From an uncultured Clostridia bacterium (lineage in GTDB: Bacteria > Bacillota > Clostridia > Lachnospirales > Lachnospiraceae), in assembly GCA_946626755.1 (NCBI GenBank), contig CAMOUW010000006.1, positions 1 through 41,228 on the forward strand: DNA of 41,228 nt, in the 5' to 3' direction. Positions 34,796 through 41,228 of the stretch are shown here, piece by piece (positions within the stretch are counted from its first letter, which is position 1; every line of letters starts with the position of its first letter). The position numbers were made by a program, and so were the translations under genes. The notes under the pieces are model-generated. The model saw only the letters and a program-made list of their open reading frames with translations, was not told where the DNA came from and ran no database searches.

Positions 34796-34870
34796 ATTCT
34801 GCGTATGAATTACTATATTTTCGACGTTAAGCGGCAGCTGGAAAAAATATAGTATATTCATACCCGGAAT
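34796..34870. repeat. Conserved-loop hairpin repeat, copy E (degenerate, opposite orientation)
   Basis: The left arm ATTCTGCGTATGAATTACT followed by ATATTTTC faces an imperfect partner ending TATTCATACCCGGAAT. Read on the minus strand, the loop keeps TGCCGCTTAACGTCG but the other side is altered (TCCAGC instead of TCCACG) and the inner stem has extra A/T bases. It lies 80 bases after the TPR-like gene. It seems to be a decaying member of the family. Confidence 0.82.
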
Positions 34871-34990
34871 AAGACAGACTCATCTAATATCTCCCCAAAC
34901 CACGCTTACTGCCTATTGCCAATTCTTCCGGCATCTTGATACTTTAACTTCAGCCGAATACTTCGTATTCTTCGCATCCCACACAGATGC

Positions 34991-35028
34991 AAAAAAGCAC
35001 CGGACAATGTCCGGTGCTTTTGGTTTTT
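34991..35028. terminator. Bidirectional intrinsic terminator
   Basis: A 13-bp perfect stem (34993-35005 with 35009-35021) with a 3-base loop, flanked by A and T runs on each side. It lies about 10 bases after the small acidic membrane protein gene on the minus strand and could also stop plus-strand transcription from the TPR-like gene. Confidence 0.9.
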
Positions 35029-35038
35029 AACCAGTTAA

Positions 35039-35242
35039 TTACTTATCTGCAGAGAACTCCTCAGCTTCAACCTCAAAATCCTCTTCATCAAAGTCGTCGT
35101 CATCATAATCGTCATCATCGTACTCATCAAGATAATCCGGCTTCATAAACTTATAAACCGCGAAGATGATTCCGCCAACGATAGTGAGAGCGCCCACAAT
35201 AGCTAAAAACTTTACAAATCTGCTGGTCCTTCTGGTCTCCAT
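35039..35242 (-). CDS. Small single-span membrane protein with acidic tail
   Basis: A 67-residue protein starting METRRTSRFVKFLAIVGALT. One membrane span (about residues 11-29, LAIVGALTIVGGIIFAVY) is preceded by basic residues, so the long C-terminal tail should be outside or, by the positive-inside rule, exported. The tail is strongly acidic (YLDEYDDDDYDDDDFDEEDF). I do not recognise the family. The ATG at 35242 follows AAGGAGGACTTTGATC; a TTG two codons earlier is less likely. A -10 element precedes it and a strong terminator follows, so it is a single-gene unit. Confidence 0.75.
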   Translation of the reverse strand: METRRTSRFVKFLAIVGALTIVGGIIFAVYKFMKPDYLDEYDDDDYDDDDFDEEDFEVEAEEFSADK

Positions 35243-35297
35243 GATCAAAGTCCTCCTTATATGTTCCTTTTGAAAAGTTTTTCAAAAATATATTTGG

Positions 35298-35306
35298 ATT
35301 ATATCA
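35298..35306 (-). promoter_or_regulatory. Extended -10 promoter of the small acidic membrane protein
   Basis: TGATATAAT on the minus strand (TATAAT at 35298-35303 with the TG extension) about 56 bases before the ATG. No clear -35, as expected for extended -10 promoters. Confidence 0.5.
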
Positions 35307-35333
35307 CAAAAGAATAAAATTGGCTATACATTT

Positions 35334-37835
35334 TTATAATTTCTTTAAAATAATAAACCCGGCAAACATCTTTTTTACTCCAACCTCGTCAAAATCTACC
35401 GTGACCAGCCAGTCACGTCCCATATCTTCTACAGCTGTAACCGTGCCCTGACCGAACCGTTCATTTTCCACTCTTTCTCCCACAATATAAGGTGCGCTTT
35501 CTGACTGTCCGTTCTTAAAATCCTCAGCACTCATATTGCGAAGCTCATCCAGGGTAACGGTTTTTCCAAAAGAAGGTTTTTTACTTTCAGACACTTCCGA
35601 TACAGGCACATCTGTAGTACTTCCCTTTGCTTTACCCGCAGAAAACAATCTGCCAAAGGATGGCTTTGACTGATCTGAAGTTCCCTGAGATGAGCTTCTT
35701 TTTCCTACAGATGCATAAGCCGCCTTTGTCATTTCGCTGAGTTTTCTGTAATCAAATTTAGATCTGTTTCGCGGTCTGTAACCACTTGGTTTTGACTCTT
35801 CCGTATTTGAAGGATCTTTATTACAATCTCCTGTTTCATAATCGTCACCGGAAGAAATACCGAAATCATCTCCGTAAAGCGAACGGTTCTGCTTATCCAG
35901 ATACATATCGGGTATCTCTTTAACAAACCTGGAAATAGCGTTTGTATGACGCTCTCCTCTCACCATTCGTTCTCTTGCGTAGCACATATAAAGCTTTGTC
36001 ATAGCTCTTGTTATACCCACATAACACAGACGGCGTTCCTCTTCCATGTCGGACGGATCACTTGCCATATTGCTTACAGACATATATCCCGGAAACAATC
36101 CGTCCTCCATTCCGGTCATAAATACAACGGGAAATTCCAGTCCCTTGGCAGAATGTAACGTCATTAGAGAAACCGTATCCGTAAGGCCTTCTCTTCCGGC
36201 ATCCGCCACCAGCGAAACTTCCTCCAAAAAAGCACCAAGCCTGCTGCCGGATGAAATTTCTCCCTCTCCGGACGGTTCATTTTCCTCAAAGTCCACCATT
36301 TTATTGATCAACTCATCGATATTTTCCTGCCTGTCCTGAATTTCCTCTCTCGACGAGCCCTCAGCCAGATAATCCATATACCCTGTTTTTTCCAAGAGAG
36401 CATCAGTCAGCTCCTCAAGTGATGCCGTACCCGACATTTCTCTGAGCTCAAATATAAGGTCTGTAAATGTCTTGATCTTCCTGTGAGCCGTGCCTATCTT
36501 TTCAATACCCTCCGACTCCAGTAGTGCCTCCCAGAAGGTAATACGGTTCTCATCCGCATATAGTTGAACTCTGTCAACCGTAGTCTGACCTATACCTCTT
36601 TTAGGTACATTTATAATCCTCTTCACAGACTGACCGTCGGAATCATTTACAACAACCTTCAGATACGCCAGAATATCCTTTATCTCCCTCCTCTGGTAGA
36701 AATTTATACCGCCGTAAATACGGTAGGGAATATTGCTGACCACAAGCTTCTCTTCTAAAAGTCTGGACTGGGCATTGGTACGATACAAAATAGCCATGTC
36801 ATTGTAGGCATAGCCGTCATGCTCGAGACTTCGTATTGCCGATGCCACACCTTCCGCTTCCTGAAATCCGTTATCAAACATCATAAAAGAAATAGGCTCT
36901 CCCGGATCATTACCGGTCCAAAGAGTCTTATTCTTTCTTTGGGAATTATTTTTTATCACGGCATTGGCCGCTTCCAGTATGGTCTTGGTTGATCTGTAAT
37001 TTTGCTCAAGCTTTATAACCTCTGCTCCGGAGAAAACCGATTCGAAATTCAATATATTTTCGATATCCGCCCCTCTGAATTTGTAGATAGACTGATCGTC
37101 ATCTCCCACCACACAAAGGTTGTTCCACTTTCTTGCCAGCAGAGAAACCAGCAAAAACTGGGATGTATTGGTATCCTGATACTCATCCACCATAATATAC
37201 CTGAATCTGTCAGCGTACACTTCGAGAGCATCATCGTCACTTTTAAAAAGCTCTACTGTATTGTATATAAGGTCATCAAAATCCATGGCATTGTTTCTTC
37301 GGAGTTCTTTCTGATAATCCTCATAAAGCTGCGCAACTATCTTTTTTCTGAAATCCCCCTCTGCCTCGATCATAATATCCCTGGGAGATTTCATAGCATC
37401 CTTCGCCTTGGAAATAGATCCGAGCACACCTTTTTCTTTATAATAGCGTGTATCCACATTATGCTTTTTAAAAAGCTCTTTCATAACAGACTTGCAGTCA
37501 TCAGGATCATAAATTGTAAAATCACGGGTATAACCGATGTTTTCCGCAAATCTCCTGAGCATCCTCACGCACATAGAGTGAAAGGTGCTCACCCAGACCC
37601 TGTCTCCCGTTTCGGTTATGGATGCGGCACGCTCCTTCATCTCATTTGCCGCCTTATTGGTAAATGTTATGGCTAGGATATTGTAGGGATCCACTCCCTT
37701 TTCTTCTATCAGATAAGCGATCCTGTATGTTAGGACTCTTGTTTTCCCCGATCCTGCTCCCGCAATAATAAGAAGCGGTCCATCAGTATGACGTACCGCT
37801 TTCTGCTGCATTTCATTTAAATCCGAAAGATTCAT
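35334..37835 (-). CDS. pcrA: UvrD/PcrA-type DNA helicase
   Basis: A complete 833-residue superfamily 1A helicase. Motifs in order: Q motif LNEMQQKAVRH, Walker A AGAGSGKTRV, TFTNKAANEMKER, Walker B MVDEYQDTN, GDDDQSIYKFRGA, LEQNYRST, VSLMTLHSAKGLEFPVVF and YVGITRAM. The C-terminal part has a Ser/Lys-rich linker and ends in a Tudor-like fold with VGERVENERFGQGTVTAV, which binds RNA polymerase in PcrA. PcrA unwinds DNA 3'-5', clears RecA and resolves transcription-replication conflicts. Its ATG overlaps the stop of yerC (ATGA), indicating coupled translation. Confidence 0.96.
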   Translation of the reverse strand: MNLSDLNEMQQKAVRHTDGPLLIIAGAGSGKTRVLTYRIAYLIEEKGVDPYNILAITFTNKAANEMKERAASITETGDRVWVSTFHSMCVRMLRRFAENIGYTRDFTIYDPDDCKSVMKELFKKHNVDTRYYKEKGVLGSISKAKDAMKSPRDIMIEAEGDFRKKIVAQLYEDYQKELRRNNAMDFDDLIYNTVELFKSDDDALEVYADRFRYIMVDEYQDTNTSQFLLVSLLARKWNNLCVVGDDDQSIYKFRGADIENILNFESVFSGAEVIKLEQNYRSTKTILEAANAVIKNNSQRKNKTLWTGNDPGEPISFMMFDNGFQEAEGVASAIRSLEHDGYAYNDMAILYRTNAQSRLLEEKLVVSNIPYRIYGGINFYQRREIKDILAYLKVVVNDSDGQSVKRIINVPKRGIGQTTVDRVQLYADENRITFWEALLESEGIEKIGTAHRKIKTFTDLIFELREMSGTASLEELTDALLEKTGYMDYLAEGSSREEIQDRQENIDELINKMVDFEENEPSGEGEISSGSRLGAFLEEVSLVADAGREGLTDTVSLMTLHSAKGLEFPVVFMTGMEDGLFPGYMSVSNMASDPSDMEEERRLCYVGITRAMTKLYMCYARERMVRGERHTNAISRFVKEIPDMYLDKQNRSLYGDDFGISSGDDYETGDCNKDPSNTEESKPSGYRPRNRSKFDYRKLSEMTKAAYASVGKRSSSQGTSDQSKPSFGRLFSAGKAKGSTTDVPVSEVSESKKPSFGKTVTLDELRNMSAEDFKNGQSESAPYIVGERVENERFGQGTVTAVEDMGRDWLVTVDFDEVGVKKMFAGFIILKKL

Positions 37836-38155
37836 TTCTTTGTTCCTTTGCTTTTTTTCTTTTTTCCCGATATTCTCTTCAATACCGTATTGTATCCGTC
37901 ACTGCCGTAATGAAGCGCTCTGTTCACCCTGCTTATGGTAGCCGTAGAAGCACCTGTATCGGCGGCAATCTCCAGATACGTCTTTTCATCCTCCAGCATA
38001 ACAGCCACATCAAGCCGCTGTGCAAGGGAGTCTATCTCCTTGATAGTGCAGATGTCTTCCAAAAACGCCTTGCACTCTTTTCTGGTCTTCAGTGACAACA
38101 AGGCGTCATAAAGGCGCCTGTAGTCCTGGGTATTATCTTTAGTAGACTTAACCAT
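37832..38155 (-). CDS. YerC/TrpR-like DNA-binding protein
   Basis: A 107-residue protein of the TrpR superfamily, YerC/YecD group: LYDALLSLKTRKECKAFLED, TIKEIDSLAQRLDVAVMLED, and the helix-turn-helix TYLEIAADTGASTATISRVN followed by RALHYGSDGY. The family includes TrpR itself, but YerC-type members in Firmicutes are of unknown ligand. Start MVKSTKDNTQDYRR at 38155 follows GGGAG; the frame extends further without similarity. In Bacillus yerC lies beside the pcrA region as well, so the pairing here is ancestral rather than new. Confidence 0.85.
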   Translation of the reverse strand: MVKSTKDNTQDYRRLYDALLSLKTRKECKAFLEDICTIKEIDSLAQRLDVAVMLEDEKTYLEIAADTGASTATISRVNRALHYGSDGYNTVLKRISGKKKKSKGTKK

Positions 38156-38183
38156 AATAAACTCCCTTTTAACACCATCATTA

Positions 38184-39491
38184 TTATCTGCTCTGGGTCT
38201 GCTCAACAAATTTCCAATTAAGCCCCTCATCTGAAGAAGTATATTTGGCTGCCGTCAGACCGTCATGGTATGTACCACCCTCACCCTGGGTAAGATATAC
38301 CGTCAGAAGCCCGTCGGCATCCATCACCGGCACCTCCGCTTCCTTGTATATATCCTCCCATTTTTTATCACCCGCGTCACTATCCAGCTGCTGCGCAGCA
38401 AAAGTCACTGCGTTAAATGTCTTACCCCCGTCTCTTGTAACAAAGAGGTTGTTGGGAACCGTATTGCTGTATTCATAACAGAAAAATGCGGTAGTGGGAG
38501 AAATATAATTCACTCCCTTTAAGGGCAGGTTCTGGGGGCCGTTTGAAGCAGGCTCCCATGTATCTCCTCCGTCGTGCGTGACATACACTTTAGAAAACTC
38601 CTGGTTTTCCGTCTGTGCGTAACCAAGAACTGCAACACCGTCATTGGCATCAAACATCTTAAGATAATAGTAGGAAATATCAAAAATCTGATCTATCTCC
38701 CCGGTTATCCAGCTCTCTCCGCCGTCATTGGAATATACGATACCTGCAGGCACCTTCGCTCCGTTTATGGTTGCTCCTCCTGTTATAAATGCCGTATTTT
38801 CCCGCATAAGACAATAACTTCCCGGCTCAAGCTCGTCACCGTTTTTTACAGGAAGATTTTTCAGATCCACCGGAACTGTTACATAACTGCCGCCGTCATC
38901 AAAGCTTACTTCAAGTGATGTCCCCGTAATACGGTAGCGGATAAAATCATTTTCCGTATCACCTCCGGCACCCTGTCCGGATCCGCCATCTCCCGCATCA
39001 TCGCGAACATTATCATCCATGGAGATAATGTAAATGCCGTCATAGCGGTCATCTATCTTTTCCACTCCCAGTTTCATGGTCCAGTCGCACTGCATGCGTC
39101 CGTTTATATATCTGGGATTCCACTCTGCAAAAAAATCAGAACCCACCTGGGAAGGCACACCTGAAAAAACAAGCCTGACACCATCATCCCCGCTCTCGTC
39201 CAGGGTCTCAACCTTAACGTCACGGAGTCTGTGCTGTGCAGGCACCAGGGTACCTGTAAACTGTCCGATAAATTCTTTAAACCACTGATCCGCTTCTTCC
39301 TTTTGAGTCATGGAACCCACGGATGCCGAAGACAATTTTTTTATGTAGGTGTATCGGGATATGAATCTCATATCCCCCTGGCGCCCTTTTATGAAACCCA
39401 GTACAGCCACTGCAGTTATTGTAACGGCAGCGATTATGATCAGGGCCAGCTTTAGCGAAAAGGGCGCGGCATTTTCTTTGCTTTTTTTCAT
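38184..39491 (-). CDS. Membrane-anchored ASP-box (BNR/sortilin-like) propeller protein
   Basis: A 435-residue protein with a single N-terminal membrane anchor (about residues 13-33, KLALIIIAAVTITAVAVLGF) and an external domain. ASP-box motifs of the form SxDGGxxW/T recur: YSNDGGESWITG, VTHDGGDTWEPA, VTRDGGKTFNAV, TSSDEGLNWKF; an earlier SFDDGGSYVTV is related. Such boxes occur in sialidases, sortilins and photosystem assembly factors, but no sialidase catalytic residues are evident. Its ATG overlaps the stop of the upstream membrane protein gene, so they are probably translated together. Function is unknown. Confidence 0.78.
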   Translation of the reverse strand: MKKSKENAAPFSLKLALIIIAAVTITAVAVLGFIKGRQGDMRFISRYTYIKKLSSASVGSMTQKEEADQWFKEFIGQFTGTLVPAQHRLRDVKVETLDESGDDGVRLVFSGVPSQVGSDFFAEWNPRYINGRMQCDWTMKLGVEKIDDRYDGIYIISMDDNVRDDAGDGGSGQGAGGDTENDFIRYRITGTSLEVSFDDGGSYVTVPVDLKNLPVKNGDELEPGSYCLMRENTAFITGGATINGAKVPAGIVYSNDGGESWITGEIDQIFDISYYYLKMFDANDGVAVLGYAQTENQEFSKVYVTHDGGDTWEPASNGPQNLPLKGVNYISPTTAFFCYEYSNTVPNNLFVTRDGGKTFNAVTFAAQQLDSDAGDKKWEDIYKEAEVPVMDADGLLTVYLTQGEGGTYHDGLTAAKYTSSDEGLNWKFVEQTQSR

Positions 39492-40273
39492 ATAATACCT
39501 CTGTCCAGTACCTCAGAAGCAATAAATTCGTAATTTTTATATTTTAAAACATACCGCAGATCCAGTAAGGCTTTTGCCGCAACAAATGCCAGCGGCAGCG
39601 GATGAATGAGCCAGAACCAGCCATCAGCCATAATACCCACCGCAAGAGGGAAAATATATGCTGCAGCTATACATACAATCTGTATAAGCCTTTTCTTTGA
39701 CGCCCGGTCCGCAAAGTCTATTCTATCATATTTTTGATATCTTTTCAGTTCCCTTTTCTCTCCTATGATCCTGAAAAACACAGTCAGAAGACACAGGCAT
39801 ATGGTATGATAAACCGACACTCTGAATATCAGCAATATTATCAGATGCCATACAAACTCCGTAGAGATCCTGTACAGGAACTTACCGATAAAGTTGTCGC
39901 CGTATTTTATATTAAAGCTCCTCAGAAGTATACGGTCATTTTCATCCACCTCAAGAACCTTTGTGTATACCAGCCCCTCCCGTATGGCTATCATCCAGAA
40001 CCACAGATAAACAACCGTCACCTCGTAACTGTCTTTCAGACCCGGCCTGAACATAGACATAAAAACAGCCGGAAGCAGTACATATACAAGGGCAAAAAAC
40101 CAGCGTCGTAGCATCCCTGTCAGAAGAATGCCTGTTATGGACAAAGCCCTTCTTTTTCCGTCATTTACCGCCGGATTTATCACACCGGCTCCCGCCAGCT
40201 TATTCTTTTGTAAAGTTACAGGGTATATAAATGCCGAGAATTTTCTGGCAAACCCTTTAGCTTTATCCTTCAT
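39488..40273 (-). CDS. Multi-span membrane protein of unknown function
   Basis: A 261-residue hydrophobic protein with about five or six membrane segments (around residues 55-75, 85-100, 140-175, 195-215, 220-240). A charged N-terminal stretch, FARKFSAFIYPVTLQKNK, and a basic loop RIIGEKRELKRYQKYDRIDF are probably cytosolic. I do not recognise the family. Placed between a degenerate ABC-ATPase-like gene and the ASP-box gene, it might be the membrane half of a former or atypical ABC-type complex, but this is inference from order only. Confidence 0.7.
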   Translation of the reverse strand: MKDKAKGFARKFSAFIYPVTLQKNKLAGAGVINPAVNDGKRRALSITGILLTGMLRRWFFALVYVLLPAVFMSMFRPGLKDSYEVTVVYLWFWMIAIREGLVYTKVLEVDENDRILLRSFNIKYGDNFIGKFLYRISTEFVWHLIILLIFRVSVYHTICLCLLTVFFRIIGEKRELKRYQKYDRIDFADRASKKRLIQIVCIAAAYIFPLAVGIMADGWFWLIHPLPLAFVAAKALLDLRYVLKYKNYEFIASEVLDRGII

Positions 40274-40321
40274 CGAATCACCTTTCGTTATAAATTATCA
40301 AAAAACGGTACATTTCAAAAA

Positions 40322-40909
40322 TCATTTATTAAATCCGCCGTTTTCCAGTTTCAATATCTGTGCACCGCAACATTCTGCCAGCTCTCCGGCTTCTTTTTCG
40401 TCTGACACACCCAAAAGAAAGATTTTGTCTTCATTCATCCTGTTCATGTAATTGCAAAACAGTTCTTTTTCAGGAAACGGTTCACCAAACATATTGATAT
40501 ATACGTCTGTCGCCACCATAGAAGCAAACCTGAGTTTTGCTCTTATCTCCGGCGAAGCCTTTTCCAGCAGATATGTCATCTCTTCGTTTCGTATGTCACA
40601 TTTTTCCATTAACTCTCCCGGACTCAGATCACTTCCGGTGATTTTCAAAAGAAAATCTATATACTCCTCTCCTGTTATCATATCCGGTATAAGGGTATCG
40701 TCGGAAGCATTGTATTTATCTACACCGTCCCATGTTATGATCTCCCCGGACACCGTCTTTTTTTCCCCTTTTACCGCATTGAAAAACGCAATAAAATCGT
40801 CGGGGTCACCGACGATTACATATATATTGTCTTCCAAAAACTGAAAGGTACAGTCAGACAGTATTTCTTTATTATCGTTCCTTAATGAAACATGATTTAA
40901 TTGAAGCAT
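40322..40909 (-). CDS. Degenerate ABC-ATPase-like protein without Walker A
   Basis: A 195-residue protein laid out like an ABC ATPase: MLQLNHVSLRNDNKEILSDC, then the place of Walker A reads VIVGDPDDFIAFF instead of GxxGxGKST, then VSGEIITWDG as in normal nucleotide-binding domains. The signature region is KASPEIRAKLRFASMVATDV instead of LSGGQxQR, and the Walker B position is INMFGEPFPEKE, recalling LLDEPT with the catalytic aspartate lost. The D- and H-loop region FLLGVSDEKEAGELAECC keeps the fold pattern. It probably does not hydrolyse ATP. It lies 34 bases after prfB and 48 before the membrane protein. Confidence 0.72.
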   Translation of the reverse strand: MLQLNHVSLRNDNKEILSDCTFQFLEDNIYVIVGDPDDFIAFFNAVKGEKKTVSGEIITWDGVDKYNASDDTLIPDMITGEEYIDFLLKITGSDLSPGELMEKCDIRNEEMTYLLEKASPEIRAKLRFASMVATDVYINMFGEPFPEKELFCNYMNRMNEDKIFLLGVSDEKEAGELAECCGAQILKLENGGFNK

Positions 40910-40943
40910 TATCCACCTGATGTTATATATTTTTCAAAAAAAT

Positions 40944-41228
40944 TTAAGCCTCTTCTCCCGCTTTCTTACCCGTGCTTATGTAAATAAGATATGCGCTTAT
41001 AAGCGAGTCTATATTGCCATCCAAAACACTGCCGGCATTTCCCACTTCTTTTTCGGTTCTGTGATCCTTCACCATAGTATAAGGCTGAAGCACATAACTG
41101 CGGATCTGATTGCCGAAATTAATATCCTTTACATCACCTCGTATGTCAGAGGTCTTCTCTGCCGTCTCCTGCTGCTTCAGCATAAAGAGTCTTGCTTTCA
41201 GCATCTGCATAGCCTTTTCCTTGTTCTG
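40944..41228 (-). CDS. prfB: Peptide chain release factor 2, C-terminus only (window edge)
   Basis: The last 94 residues of RF2, open to the right edge (visible start QNKEKAMQMLKARL). The conserved end GNQIRSYVLQPYTMVKDHRT, then SVLDGNIDSLISAYLIY is diagnostic of RF2 rather than RF1. RF2 recognises UGA and UAA stop codons; the SPF tripeptide, GGQ loop and any programmed frameshift lie outside the window. It is followed after 34 bases by the degenerate ABC-like gene, so it may head the operon. Confidence 0.93.
   Translation of the reverse strand, partial: QNKEKAMQMLKARLFMLKQQETAEKTSDIRGDVKDINFGNQIRSYVLQPYTMVKDHRTEKEVGNAGSVLDGNIDSLISAYLIYISTGKKAGEEA

Noticed and set aside
35269..35290. AT-only palindrome after pcrA as a terminator
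   Set aside because: TTTTGAAAA/TTTTCAAAA is symmetrical but lacks G-C pairs and a following U-tract.

Overview
The window looks like a chromosomal segment of a low-to-mid GC Gram-positive anaerobe of the class Clostridia, most likely Lachnospiraceae (Butyrivibrio/Roseburia-like). This is inferred from the gene order rpmG-secE-nusG-rplKA-rplJL-rpoBC-rpsLG-fusA-tuf-rpsJ-rplCD, an L27 with the Firmicutes cleavable N-terminus, strong AGGAGG ribosome binding sites and near-consensus sigma-A promoters. Almost every gene is on the minus strand, so the window reads biologically from right to left.

Layout from right to left. (1) 41228-35334: end of prfB, a degenerate ABC-ATPase-like protein, a membrane protein, a membrane-anchored ASP-box/BNR propeller protein, a YerC/TrpR-like repressor and the helicase PcrA, packed as one probable operon. 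(2) 35242-31559: an acidic single-span membrane protein, a plus-strand TPR-like protein, a HAD-family lipoprotein, and a scar where two divergent genes (an Fe-S protein and a Crp/Fnr regulator) have both lost their 5' halves. (3) 31294-26379: a secreted Big2-CAP protein, a Dabb protein with endonuclease IV, a beta-helix-like lipoprotein and an XRE-Uma2 protein. (4) 26090-25465: rplU-rpmA. (5) 25153-19525: mreB-like, recD2 and comF, then a polyprenyl-phosphate sugar transferase. (6) 19389-1: the large transcription/translation cluster, divided by internal promoters, leaders and terminators into rpmG-secE-nusG-rplK-rplA, rplJ-rplL, rpoB-rpoC, rpsL-rpsG-fusA, tuf and rpsJ-rplC-rplD.

Regulation is unusually readable. 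Nine promoters show recognisable -35 and -10 hexamers, eight of them with exactly 17-bp spacers. An L10-type leader with an attenuator hairpin precedes rplJ. An apparent mimic of the 23S rRNA L1-binding site precedes rplK. A long three-helix leader precedes rpsJ. The rpsL promoter overlaps the rpoC terminator so that its own transcript should start inside the hairpin.

The most unusual non-coding signal is a family of five intergenic hairpins (2168-2238, 2371-2437, 15304-15380, 25285-25353, 34796-34870). Each has a nearly constant 20-21 nt apical loop containing TGCCGCTT, on an AT-rich stem of 23-28 bp in the four intact copies. The stem sequence varies between copies but remains perfectly self-complementary within each intact copy. 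That pattern of compensated variation argues for selection or copying at the level of the folded structure. No function can be assigned from the sequence alone.

Limits: no similarity search was run. Family calls rest on recognised motifs, and promoters, leaders and terminators on pattern matching by eye.
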